NCBI RefSeq assembly: GCF_002165775.1
Contig: NZ_NDYP01000009.1
Coordinates: forward strand, 1-64,000
DNA from: Campylobacter concisus
GTDB lineage: Bacteria; Campylobacterota; Campylobacteria; Campylobacterales; Campylobacteraceae
Direction: 5' to 3'
DNA length: 64,000 bases
Both the position numbers and the translations under genes were made by a program. The notes below the pieces were generated by a model that saw nothing but the letters and a program-made list of their open reading frames with translations, made no database searches and had not been told where the DNA came from. Positions 46,738 to 53,950 of this stretch are shown in pieces (positions within the stretch are counted from its first letter, which is position 1; the number at the start of each line of letters is the position of its first letter).

Positions 46738-47617
46738 ATATAAAAAATATTTTAATTTCTATATCGTTTTTATCTTTATTATAGTGCTTGGAGGACTTTT
46801 TTACTTTCTTTATAGCTCTTATATGGCTGAAAAGATGCAAAATAATATGCGAGTCTTTTTTGATTACCAGGTAAAACAGCTTAATAAAAGTATAGATGAT
46901 GAGAAATTTTCATCAATGGCGATCTCTATCTTGCTTGCTCAAAATGAGTCTATACAAATGTGCTTGCTAGGGCAAAGTCGCGATGAATGTATAAAAAATA
47001 TCGAAAATTTAACCAAAACCCTTGGCGCGGCTTCGATGTATAACAACATTAAGCTTCACATTTATGATAAAGATCTAAAAAGCTATGTAAGGAGTTGGGA
47101 TTTAAACAGATATGGCGATATGATCGCTAGTAGTAGGTTTTTAGTGCAAGAGTCAAGGCATCAAAACAAGCCTATGGTCGGCATCGAGGCGTGGTATGCT
47201 GGAACGCATATAAGGGCTGTCTCAAACGTAATACGTGATGGTAAGATTATTGGCAACATCGAGGTTTTGTTAAATTTTGACTCACTTGGAAATTATTTTA
47301 AAAAGCAAGGAATTGATCTATTTGTTCTTTTAGCTAAAGACAAGATGCCTTCACGTAAAAGCATTCCAAGTGATCAAATTTTAAATGATTACTACATCGA
47401 AAATTTAAGCAGTGCAAATTTAAATATAGTAGGTTTTTTGCGTGATATTAATTTTAAAGAATATGAATTTTACGTTTATAAAACACACTACTTTTGCGTG
47501 GTGCCACTAATAGACGCTAGCAACACACAAATAGGCTATTATGTGCTTCATGTAAATACCAATGAAAAAGAGCGAAATATTTCACAAAATTATTTTGAGT
47601 CAGAAGAGCTTTTTTAA
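46730..47617 (+). CDS. Membrane-anchored dCache-like sensor protein lacking an output domain
   Basis: The protein has 295 residues. An N-terminal membrane anchor (about 10-32) is followed by a 260-residue extracytoplasmic region shaped like a double-Cache sensor (MYNNIKLHIYDKD, WDLNRYGD, KPMVGIEAWYAGTHIRAVSNVIRDGKIIG pieces). Such regions usually belong to chemoreceptors, kinases or diguanylate cyclases, but here the frame ends FESEELF with no second membrane helix or cytoplasmic domain. It starts at TTG, overlapping the HIT gene. It could be a truncated receptor or a stand-alone sensor; the tmRNA gene follows within 45 bases. Confidence 0.72.
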   Translation: MNKYKKYFNFYIVFIFIIVLGGLFYFLYSSYMAEKMQNNMRVFFDYQVKQLNKSIDDEKFSSMAISILLAQNESIQMCLLGQSRDECIKNIENLTKTLGAASMYNNIKLHIYDKDLKSYVRSWDLNRYGDMIASSRFLVQESRHQNKPMVGIEAWYAGTHIRAVSNVIRDGKIIGNIEVLLNFDSLGNYFKKQGIDLFVLLAKDKMPSRKSIPSDQILNDYYIENLSSANLNIVGFLRDINFKEYEFYVYKTHYFCVVPLIDASNTQIGYYVLHVNTNEKERNISQNYFESEELF

Positions 47618-47661
47618 TTTAAGCTATTTAATAAAATTTTTATTTGTATTTTAGATAGAAA

Positions 47662-48020
47662 TGGTGGAAGCGAGGGGGATCGAACCCCTGTCCAAAAACA
47701 AAATGCATACAGCCTCTACACGCTTAGCAAAAGTGAAAATTTCATCTAAAAAGGCTCACTTTCCAAAACCAAAATTTAGACTAAGACTAAAATTTCAGCT
47801 AGCAAGCAGTCACTTTGCGAGCCTACTCTAACTAAATTACTTGCTTTTGTCCTAGCTAGAATTAGACTAAGCAAGGCTCAACTGAACTTACGCAGCTTTA
47901 GCGTAAGCAGGAGCGAAATTAACGTTGTTTGCGTTTAAATTTAATTTGAGCTTTTTACGCTTTGCTCAAAGCGACGTGCCACCGTACACACTCTGCTCCT
48001 GTCGAAGCCAAGTCGCTCCC
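47662..48020 (-). ncRNA. ssrA: Transfer-messenger RNA (ssrA)
   Basis: tmRNA rescues stalled ribosomes and tags the nascent peptide. On the minus strand it begins GGGAGCGACTTGGCTTCGAC and ends with the T-arm (GGGGTTCGATCCCC) and an encoded CCA at 47662. The length is 359 bases. The tag reading frame (47888-47932) encodes ANNVNFAPAYAKAA followed by TAA, one residue different from the C. jejuni tag ANNVKFAPAYAKAA as I recall it. It sits between the orphan sensor gene and the HPt gene. Confidence 0.96.
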
Positions 48021-48046
48021 AAAAAATAAAATGGTTAGTGAATTAT

Positions 48047-48451
48047 TTAGTTAAGTTTTGCAGGCACATCAATGATTTTTGGCTCAAGAACGCTAAAATA
48101 TTCAAAATCGTTCTCGACGTCATCTTTATATTTATTAAACTGATCGCTAATAAGTAGCAACCAATCTATAAATTTATCATTTGCTGGCCCTTTTAGACTT
48201 CTTGCCTCTTGGGTTATCTCTTCAGCTAAAGTTGTAAGCTTTAATATCGGATCAAGATGCATGAATCCTGCTGCTGACTTAATATTATGAAAAATCCTAG
48301 TAAGCTCTAAGATACTATCTTTATATTTATCAGCTCTTCCTAAATTTATTATCAAAGGCTCGAGTAAATCGCACATTAAAGCATAGTGAGATAAAAATTC
48401 TTCAACTATATCATAAGAGTAATCGATTTCAAGCCTTTTTAATATACCCAT
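48047..48451 (-). CDS. Stand-alone histidine phosphotransfer (HPt) protein
   Basis: This is a 134-residue protein with an HPt four-helix domain. The phospho-histidine motif is FHNIKSAAGFMHL, with His55, similar to the P1 domain of CheA. It has no kinase, receiver or membrane part. The ATG at 48451 is chosen because AAGGA lies before it; the frame extends 12 codons further without a site. It may shuttle phosphate between unlinked kinases and regulators, or be a CheA-P1-like relic. No two-component partner is adjacent; the nearest is at 41-43 kb. Confidence 0.82.
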   Translation of the reverse strand: MGILKRLEIDYSYDIVEEFLSHYALMCDLLEPLIINLGRADKYKDSILELTRIFHNIKSAAGFMHLDPILKLTTLAEEITQEARSLKGPANDKFIDWLLLISDQFNKYKDDVENDFEYFSVLEPKIIDVPAKLN

Positions 48452-48537
48452 TTTTATGTCCTTAAGAAATTGGCGTAATTGTAGCAAAAATTTGATAAAA
48501 TTGTTAGCCTTTTAGCTAAAAATCCTTGGAGCTTGCA

Positions 48538-49347
48538 ATGAAAAATGAAAAAACTCAGAAGAAAAAACTAAGCATAAATGATATAAAAAACAAAAAAGGC
48601 ATTGAGCCTATTGTAATGATAACTGCCTATGATGCGTTATTTGCTAAGCTTTTTGATGATTATGCTGATATTATTTTGGTTGGTGATAGCTTAAATATGA
48701 GTTTTAATATGCAAGAAAGCACGATAAGTGCGGACATGAATACCATGCTTTATCATACAAAGGCCGTTTGCAACGGAGCTAAAAATACTTTTATCATGGC
48801 TGATATGCCATTTGGTAGCTACACAAATGAAAAGCAAGCGATAAAAAATGCGATGAAATTTTTCAAACAGACAAATGCCGATGCGGTAAAGCTCGAAGTT
48901 GGTATGCACCAAGTAAATTTAGTGAAGCGTCTTTGTGAAGAGGGTATAAACGTTATGGCTCACATTGGCTTAAAGCCTCAGTTTTATAAATTTGAAGGAG
49001 GTTATAAGATAAAAGGTAGAAGCGAGATCGAGGCAAAAAAATTAATTGAAGAGGCTTTGGCATTTGAGCAAGCTGGCACATTTGGTATCTTGCTTGAAGG
49101 TACAATGAGTAGTGTGGCTAGTGAAATAACAAGGCAAGTTCATGTGCCAGTTGTTGGCATTGGGTCTGGGGTAAATGTCGATGGGCAAGTGCTTGTATGG
49201 TCTGACATGCTTGGGTTTTTTGAAGACTTTAAACCAAAATTTGTAAAACTCTATCTTGATGGAGCGGATATTGTAAGAAAGAGTGTGCAATCCTACGCAA
49301 ATGATGTAAAAGGCAAAAATTTTCCAAGTGAAGAATTTTGCTATTAG
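48538..49347 (+). CDS. panB: 3-methyl-2-oxobutanoate hydroxymethyltransferase
   Basis: This is the first committed enzyme of pantothenate synthesis, transferring a hydroxymethyl group from methylene-THF to ketoisovalerate. Blocks: MITAYDALFAKLFDDYADIILVGDS near residues 21-45, ADMPFGSY near 90 and AHIGLKPQ near 143. It has 269 residues from the ATG at 48538, which follows GGAG at good spacing; a TTG four codons earlier lies within that site. It is divergent from the HPt gene. Confidence 0.95.
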   Translation: MKNEKTQKKKLSINDIKNKKGIEPIVMITAYDALFAKLFDDYADIILVGDSLNMSFNMQESTISADMNTMLYHTKAVCNGAKNTFIMADMPFGSYTNEKQAIKNAMKFFKQTNADAVKLEVGMHQVNLVKRLCEEGINVMAHIGLKPQFYKFEGGYKIKGRSEIEAKKLIEEALAFEQAGTFGILLEGTMSSVASEITRQVHVPVVGIGSGVNVDGQVLVWSDMLGFFEDFKPKFVKLYLDGADIVRKSVQSYANDVKGKNFPSEEFCY

Positions 49348-49394
49348 GATGATTAATATCCGCGTTAAATAAAAAGCGTCAAAAGGCTATCTAT

Positions 49395-50414
49395 TTAAAT
49401 TTCTTTATAGCCTTTTATATCAAGACCAAAACCTGCAAGGCTTACAAATTCTTTATTTTTATTTGAGCTTAAAAGCTCAATTTCGTTTATGTCAAAATAC
49501 TTTAAAATTTGTGCCCCAATGCCATAATCTTTTTGCGAGCTTGCATCGCTTTTGTTGCTTTCTAAAAATAGTAACACTCCACCATTTTTACTTAAAAAAT
49601 CCAACGACTTTAATAAATTATCAAATTTATCTCCGCTTAAAAGCTCATGATCTTTACTTATTTTTTGAAATTTTACATTAGTTTGTGCTTTTATCTCTCC
49701 GAAAACATAGGCAGCATGATTTTTATTTTCGTGATCTTTTATGTCATATCTTTTTGCTTCAAAACCACAGATTTTTACACTCTTTGCAGGCGAAACTTCT
49801 ATTAGGCTTTCGTGGCTAAGTCTGTACTCTACTAAGTCAGAAACGCTTATCATATTTAGGTTAAATTTTTTACAGAATTCCTCCAAATAATCACGTCTTG
49901 CCATTGTGCCATCTTCCTTTACGATCTCACAAATCGCTGCCATTGGGCTAACTCCAGCAAGTTTGCAAAGATCAACTGATCCTTCAGTGTGACCTGTACG
50001 AACGAGGACGCCACCTTTTTTTGCAATAAGCGGAAATATATGCCCAGGCCTTACAAAATTTTCAGGCACTGAATCAATACTGGCAGCAAGTCTAATCGTC
50101 ATATCTCGCTCATAAGCACTTACGCCTGTCGTTGCTTCCTTTGCATCAATTGTGACAGTAAATGCGGTTTCGTGGCTAGATGTATTTTTAGAAACCATTA
50201 GCGGCAAATCAAGTCTTTTTGCGTTTGCTTCATCCATTGCAAGGCAAAGCACACCTTTTGCATGAGTGATTGCAAAATTTACCTTTTGCATATTGCTGCT
50301 TGCCGCTGAAAAGACCAAGTCTCCTTCATTCTCACGGTCCTCATCATCGACCATAATTAGCATTTTGCCATTTTTTATATCTTCAATCGCTTTTAATACA
50401 TTTTCAAATGCCAT
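49395..50414 (-). CDS. ribB: 3,4-dihydroxy-2-butanone-4-phosphate synthase with degenerate GTP cyclohydrolase II domain
   Basis: The N-terminal 200 residues are a complete RibB, which makes the four-carbon precursor of riboflavin: VDDEDRENEGDLV near 22-34, THAKGVLC and GRTGHTEGSVDL-type RTGHTEGS near 140. The C-terminal 135 residues align with RibA GTP cyclohydrolase II (DYGIGAQILKYF near 293-304) but lack its zinc cysteines and catalytic block. Related RibBA proteins in Helicobacter also lack GTP cyclohydrolase activity, so a separate RibA should exist elsewhere. The gene is 340 codons with no obvious riboswitch upstream. Confidence 0.9.
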   Translation of the reverse strand: MAFENVLKAIEDIKNGKMLIMVDDEDRENEGDLVFSAASSNMQKVNFAITHAKGVLCLAMDEANAKRLDLPLMVSKNTSSHETAFTVTIDAKEATTGVSAYERDMTIRLAASIDSVPENFVRPGHIFPLIAKKGGVLVRTGHTEGSVDLCKLAGVSPMAAICEIVKEDGTMARRDYLEEFCKKFNLNMISVSDLVEYRLSHESLIEVSPAKSVKICGFEAKRYDIKDHENKNHAAYVFGEIKAQTNVKFQKISKDHELLSGDKFDNLLKSLDFLSKNGGVLLFLESNKSDASSQKDYGIGAQILKYFDINEIELLSSNKNKEFVSLAGFGLDIKGYKEI

Positions 50415-50678
50415 AAATTTTCCTTATTAATTTTTTACGATTATATTGATTTTTTGATAACTTAGAGATAAAAATATTAATTTTGATTTGTCTTGTATCA
50501 ATTATTTAGAAATTTTAGAAAAGATTTATTTTTAAATATATGCAATTTAGTGGCGATAACTTAGATTTTATTTTTAATTTGTTTTACGTATAAATTTTTA
50601 AAGCATAAATTTTTTAATAAAAACACTATTTTTAAGAATAGCAATAACTGGGAAAAATGGAAGTTAAAGAATAATAGA

Positions 50679-50755
50679 TGGCGCAGCGGACGGGGCTCGA
50701 ACCCGCGACCTCCGCCGTGACAGGGCGGCATTCTAACCAACTGAACTACCGCTGC
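50679..50755 (-). tRNA. tRNA-Asp(GTC)
   Basis: The cloverleaf on the minus strand starts GCAGCGG and closes with CCGCTGCG plus an encoded CCA; length 77. The anticodon loop is CTGTCAC. The D-arm (TAGTTCAGTTGGTTAGAA) and the T-arm (GGTTCGAGCC) are standard. It is the last of four tRNAs in the operon. Confidence 0.96.
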
Positions 50756-50763
50756 ACCTAAAA

Positions 50764-50839
50764 TGGTGGTCGCTATAAGACTCGAACTTATGACATCCAC
50801 CTTGTAAGGGTGGCGCTCTACCAACTGAGCTAAGCGACC
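50764..50839 (-). tRNA. tRNA-Val(TAC)
   Basis: On the minus strand the acceptor GGTCGCT pairs with AGCGACC, with discriminator A and encoded CCA; length 76. The anticodon loop CTTACAA gives TAC, reading GUN codons. It is 8 bases from tRNA-Asp. Confidence 0.96.
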
Positions 50840-50857
50840 TAAAATTTAAAAAATATC

Positions 50858-50933
50858 TGGCGACCCTTAGAGGATTTGAACCTCTGTTTCTACACAGAGA
50901 AAGTAGAGTCCTGAGCCACTAGACGAAAGGGTC
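50858..50933 (-). tRNA. tRNA-Glu(TTC)
   Basis: The minus-strand acceptor GACCCTT pairs with AAGGGTC, with discriminator G and encoded CCA; length 76. The anticodon loop CTTTCTC gives TTC. Confidence 0.96.
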
Positions 50934-50946
50934 ATAAACCCAAAAA

Positions 50947-51022
50947 TGGTGTCCTGCGTTGGATTCGAACCAACGGCCCCCTCATTAAAAGTGAGATGCT
51001 CTACCGACTGAGCTAGCAAGAC
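50947..51022 (-). tRNA. tRNA-Lys(TTT)
   Basis: The minus-strand acceptor GTCTTGC pairs with GCAGGAC (one G-T pair), with discriminator A and encoded CCA; length 76. The anticodon loop CTTTTAA gives TTT. It is the first tRNA of the operon. Confidence 0.96.
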
Positions 51023-51044
51023 ATTTGCTTAAAAAAGAATTGAG

Positions 51045-51073
51045 ATTATACAAAAAACATTATTACATGTCAA
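51045..51073 (-). promoter_or_regulatory. Consensus sigma70 promoter of the tRNA operon
   Basis: On the minus strand TTGACA (51068-51073) is separated by exactly 17 bases from TATAAT (51045-51050). Both hexamers are perfect, which is unusual for Campylobacter, where -35 boxes are often absent. The predicted start is about 51038, 16 bases before tRNA-Lys. Confidence 0.85.
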
Positions 51074-51570
51074 GAAAAGGATGTTTAAAATTTGTTTTTA
51101 GCTAACATGGTTGCATGGTTAGGTTGGTTTGGCATCAATAAGTTTTCAAAATAAAATATATTATAAAGCCCACTTGTAAGATATGCGGACACCAAATGGA
51201 TGAATATTGGATTTACTAAGACATGTTTTTATTATAAAGTTTTTCTATATTAAGTATCTTACTTTTTAGCCTCATGTGGACAGCTATTGCCGCACAATAG
51301 ATGATGCGTGATTCGTGGTAAAAATTGTGAATAATATGGATCAACGATATTGATTGTACATATGGCTAAATAAATTATTTTGAACTAATAAATTGATGCT
51401 ATAGAGTTATTTAAAGACAGTATATATTTTTGAGATATCCACCTGAATAAATTCTAATTGCCTCGTGTAAGTTAAACCAAAATTATAGATAGTGCTTGAA
51501 AAATATTTTAAACTGCAGTCAATAAATAAAAATCTATAAGAACATAAATCTAGGATATTTAAGATTAGGA
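51074..51570. other. AT-rich gap without intact genes, possibly a decayed gene
   Basis: No reading frame of useful length is present on either strand. A short open run at about 51164-51208 on the plus strand reads KPTCKICGHQMDEYW, a zinc-ribbon-like CxxC phrase; it is broken by stops on both sides. The rest is AT-rich without recognised motifs. It may be the remains of a gene lost between the ribosomal operon and the tRNA cluster. Confidence 0.4.
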
Positions 51571-51595
51571 TTAAACCCCATTAATAGGGGTTTAA
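51571..51595 (-). terminator. Terminator of the rpsF-ssb-rpsR operon
   Basis: A 9-bp stem (TTAAACCCC at 51571-51579 with GGGGTTTAA at 51587-51595) has a 7-base loop, 12 bases past the rpsR stop. Confidence 0.7.
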
Positions 51596-51607
51596 TAAAT
51601 TAAACAA

Positions 51608-51868
51608 TTATAGTCCATCAAAAGGATTTGAAACTACATCTTTGCGATCTACTATGTAAGGTATAATAGCTGCATGACGAGCTCTTTTGATCGCTTTTTC
51701 TACCATTTCTTGATGTCTTTTTGATGTGCCAGTTAAACGTCTTGGCATGATTTTAAATCTCTCTGATAAACAATACTTTAAAAGAGAAGTATCTTTATAA
51801 TCTATAAAATCAATTTTTGCTTCTGTAAATTTGCAATATTTACGTGAATATTTTCTTTTTTCTGCCAT
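51608..51868 (-). CDS. rpsR: Ribosomal protein bS18
   Basis: This is a small-subunit protein of 86 residues that pairs with bS6. The family core is [17 protein letters not shown] and [17 protein letters not shown], then [17 protein letters not shown]. It is the last gene of rpsF-ssb-rpsR, 15 bases after ssb. Confidence 0.97.
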   Translation of the reverse strand: MAEKRKYSRKYCKFTEAKIDFIDYKDTSLLKYCLSERFKIMPRRLTGTSKRHQEMVEKAIKRARHAAIIPYIVDRKDVVSNPFDGL

Positions 51869-51883
51869 TTTCTATCCTTTAAA

Positions 51884-52441
51884 TTAAAACGGTATTTCGT
51901 TGTCGCCATCAAAATTATCGGCGTCAATGTTTATATCAGGGATTTTCTCCTCATAGTACTCTTCTTGCACTTTTTTATTTTGTGGTTGCATTTGCTGTCT
52001 TTGTGGTGCTGAATTTTGATATCCAGTATTACCATAGCTATTATTTGAACCATTATTTCGTTGTTGTGAGTACGAACTATTTTGATTAAATCCACCTTGA
52101 CTTTGTCCATTAGCTCCGCTATTTCCGCCAAGCATCTCCATATTTTCAACTACGATTGAGTGCTTTGAACGGTTTTGTCCATTGTTGTCGGTCCATTGAT
52201 CAAATTTTAATCTTCCTTCAACCAGAAGTTTAGAGCCTTTGCTTAAATATTGATTTGCTATCTCAGCTGATTTGCCAAAGAACGATATGTCAATAAAGCA
52301 TGTTTCTTCACGTTTTTCGCCGTTAGTATTAAATTTTCTAGTAACAGCAATACCGGAATTTCCTATAGCAGATCCACTAGTAGTGTATCTTAGCTCGATA
52401 TCTCTTGTTAAATTCCCAACCAGTACTACTTTATTGAACAT
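51884..52441 (-). CDS. ssb: Single-stranded DNA-binding protein
   Basis: This is an OB-fold protein of 185 residues covering ssDNA in replication and repair. The core (about 1-105) starts MFNKVVLVGNLTRDIELRYT. A flexible linker rich in Gln, Asn, Ser and Gly spans about 106-165. The acidic tail ends NEIPF, where many bacteria have DIPF; the terminal Pro-Phe contacts partner proteins. It is located between rpsF and rpsR as is common. Confidence 0.97.
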   Translation of the reverse strand: MFNKVVLVGNLTRDIELRYTTSGSAIGNSGIAVTRKFNTNGEKREETCFIDISFFGKSAEIANQYLSKGSKLLVEGRLKFDQWTDNNGQNRSKHSIVVENMEMLGGNSGANGQSQGGFNQNSSYSQQRNNGSNNSYGNTGYQNSAPQRQQMQPQNKKVQEEYYEEKIPDINIDADNFDGDNEIPF

Positions 52442-52454
52442 TTTTTATCCTTGA

Positions 52455-52874
52455 TTATTCTTCTGTAAAAGTTTGCTCGTCTACTTTTTCAACTCTTGGC
52501 TCACGCGGTACTCTTGGCTCACGAGGCTCTTTTTTTATAGTTTGTTTGATACCTTTGCAAAGTCTTTCCCAAGCTGCGATTTCGCGTTTATTTTCATATT
52601 TAACGCTTAAAAATCTTATGATATCTTCAGTGATCCTTACATTTCTTGTAAGTTCTGCAAGAAGTGCTGGTGGCGCTTTGTAATAGATAACAAAATATGT
52701 TCCACGCTCATATTTTTTGATGGTATAAGCTAGTTTTCTAGTGCCCATCTCAACGACAGTAGCGATTTCGCCGCCATTTTTTGTTATAACTTCTTTTACG
52801 AAGTCAACTTTAGCTTTAACTTCCTCTTCCGTTAGTGTCGGCTTAAGAATAAATAAAAGCTCGTAATGTTTCAT
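52455..52874 (-). CDS. rpsF: Ribosomal protein bS6
   Basis: This is a small-subunit protein of 139 residues. The ferredoxin-like core [19 protein letters not shown] and [18 protein letters not shown] is standard. A C-terminal extension of about 25 residues repeats the motif PREPRV and ends acidic (EQTFTEE). It is the first of rpsF-ssb-rpsR. AAGGAGAAG precedes the ATG. Confidence 0.97.
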   Translation of the reverse strand: MKHYELLFILKPTLTEEEVKAKVDFVKEVITKNGGEIATVVEMGTRKLAYTIKKYERGTYFVIYYKAPPALLAELTRNVRITEDIIRFLSVKYENKREIAAWERLCKGIKQTIKKEPREPRVPREPRVEKVDEQTFTEE

Positions 52875-52951
52875 TTCTTCTCCTTATGGATATTTAGCTC
52901 ACTTTGTGAGCAAGGATTTTGCATTAAGCAAGGGTGGATTTTAGCTTAAAG

Positions 52952-53950
52952 TTACTTAATATTTGCTGTTGATATGAGATGTTGTAAATTTAAAATAGTT
53001 GATAATACAAAAATTTCTTTATCCATTTTTGTATTTGTTTTTAGCTCTAACTCGGCTAAATTTAGCGTTTTAAATATCTCCAAATAGGCATTTAAATTTA
53101 GTTTTAAGCTATTTGCTTTTAATAAATTTGCGACGTTTACAGGCGGTTGATAACCAATTGCCTCATCTAAATTTAATCGGCCATTTATCTTGATGTAAGA
53201 GTAAATTTTAAATAGCCTAAAAAATGCTTTGTAAAGTGAATTTAGAAGTAAAATTTCATTAAAATTTGGATCTTCTAGATAGGTAAAAAAGTCGTTTTTT
53301 ATGTCTTTTAGGGCCATAAATTTGTTAAAAAAATCATCAAAATTTATCCCGCCAAGTCCAAAAACTAGCCTTTTTACATCATCTTGTTCGATGTGGGTGT
53401 TTAGGCTCTTTAGCTTTGTTAGCTCGCTTGCTGCAAGGTATAAATTTTCATTATGCGTAAAGTAAAGCTCATAAAGTGCGTTTTTGGTTATGTTTAGACC
53501 AATTTTAGCTGAGCTTTTAGCTAGCAAATTTATCGCTTCATCTGGAGTTGAGGGCTTGAAAAATCTTGCAAAATTTGTCCCAAAAGCCTTTTGCGTATCA
53601 AAAACTAGCTTCATATCTGCCTCATAAAGCTCAAACAAAAAGTAGTTGTCCTGGCTCTTTGAGCAAAGCGAGATGAGCTCTTTTAGCTCTTTTGCTGGGA
53701 TCTTTTTATCGCTTTTTATATAAAGGATATTTTTGCCGCCAAAAAGTGACTGCTCGCTTAGGTGAGAGCTTGCTTGAGCGTAGTTATACTCGTCAAAATA
53801 AAGGCTTAATAAATTCGCATCTTCGCTTGAGTAAAAGCTAAAAATTTCCTTACCAAAAAGTTCGATCTGAAACTCATCTGCTCCAAAAAGCAAGAAGTAG
53901 TTGCTTAAATTTGCATTTGCTAAATTTAGCTCCAAATCTTTTCTATACAT
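52952..53950 (-). CDS. holA: DNA polymerase III delta subunit
   Basis: This is the clamp-loader delta subunit that opens the beta clamp; 332 residues. Visible blocks are the N-terminal YFLLFGADEFQIELFG near 18-33 and the later LNLAELELKTNTKMDKE-type end, a HolA hallmark. It is a diverged family, so the call also uses position: in C. jejuni a holA-like gene follows rnr in the same way. It overlaps rnr by 8 bases. Confidence 0.82.
   Translation of the reverse strand: MYRKDLELNLANANLSNYFLLFGADEFQIELFGKEIFSFYSSEDANLLSLYFDEYNYAQASSHLSEQSLFGGKNILYIKSDKKIPAKELKELISLCSKSQDNYFLFELYEADMKLVFDTQKAFGTNFARFFKPSTPDEAINLLAKSSAKIGLNITKNALYELYFTHNENLYLAASELTKLKSLNTHIEQDDVKRLVFGLGGINFDDFFNKFMALKDIKNDFFTYLEDPNFNEILLLNSLYKAFFRLFKIYSYIKINGRLNLDEAIGYQPPVNVANLLKANSLKLNLNAYLEIFKTLNLAELELKTNTKMDKEIFVLSTILNLQHLISTANIK

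Noticed and set aside
50415..50678. Possible FMN riboswitch upstream of ribB
   Set aside because: The sequence is plain AT-rich DNA with no conserved FMN-element helices that I can see.
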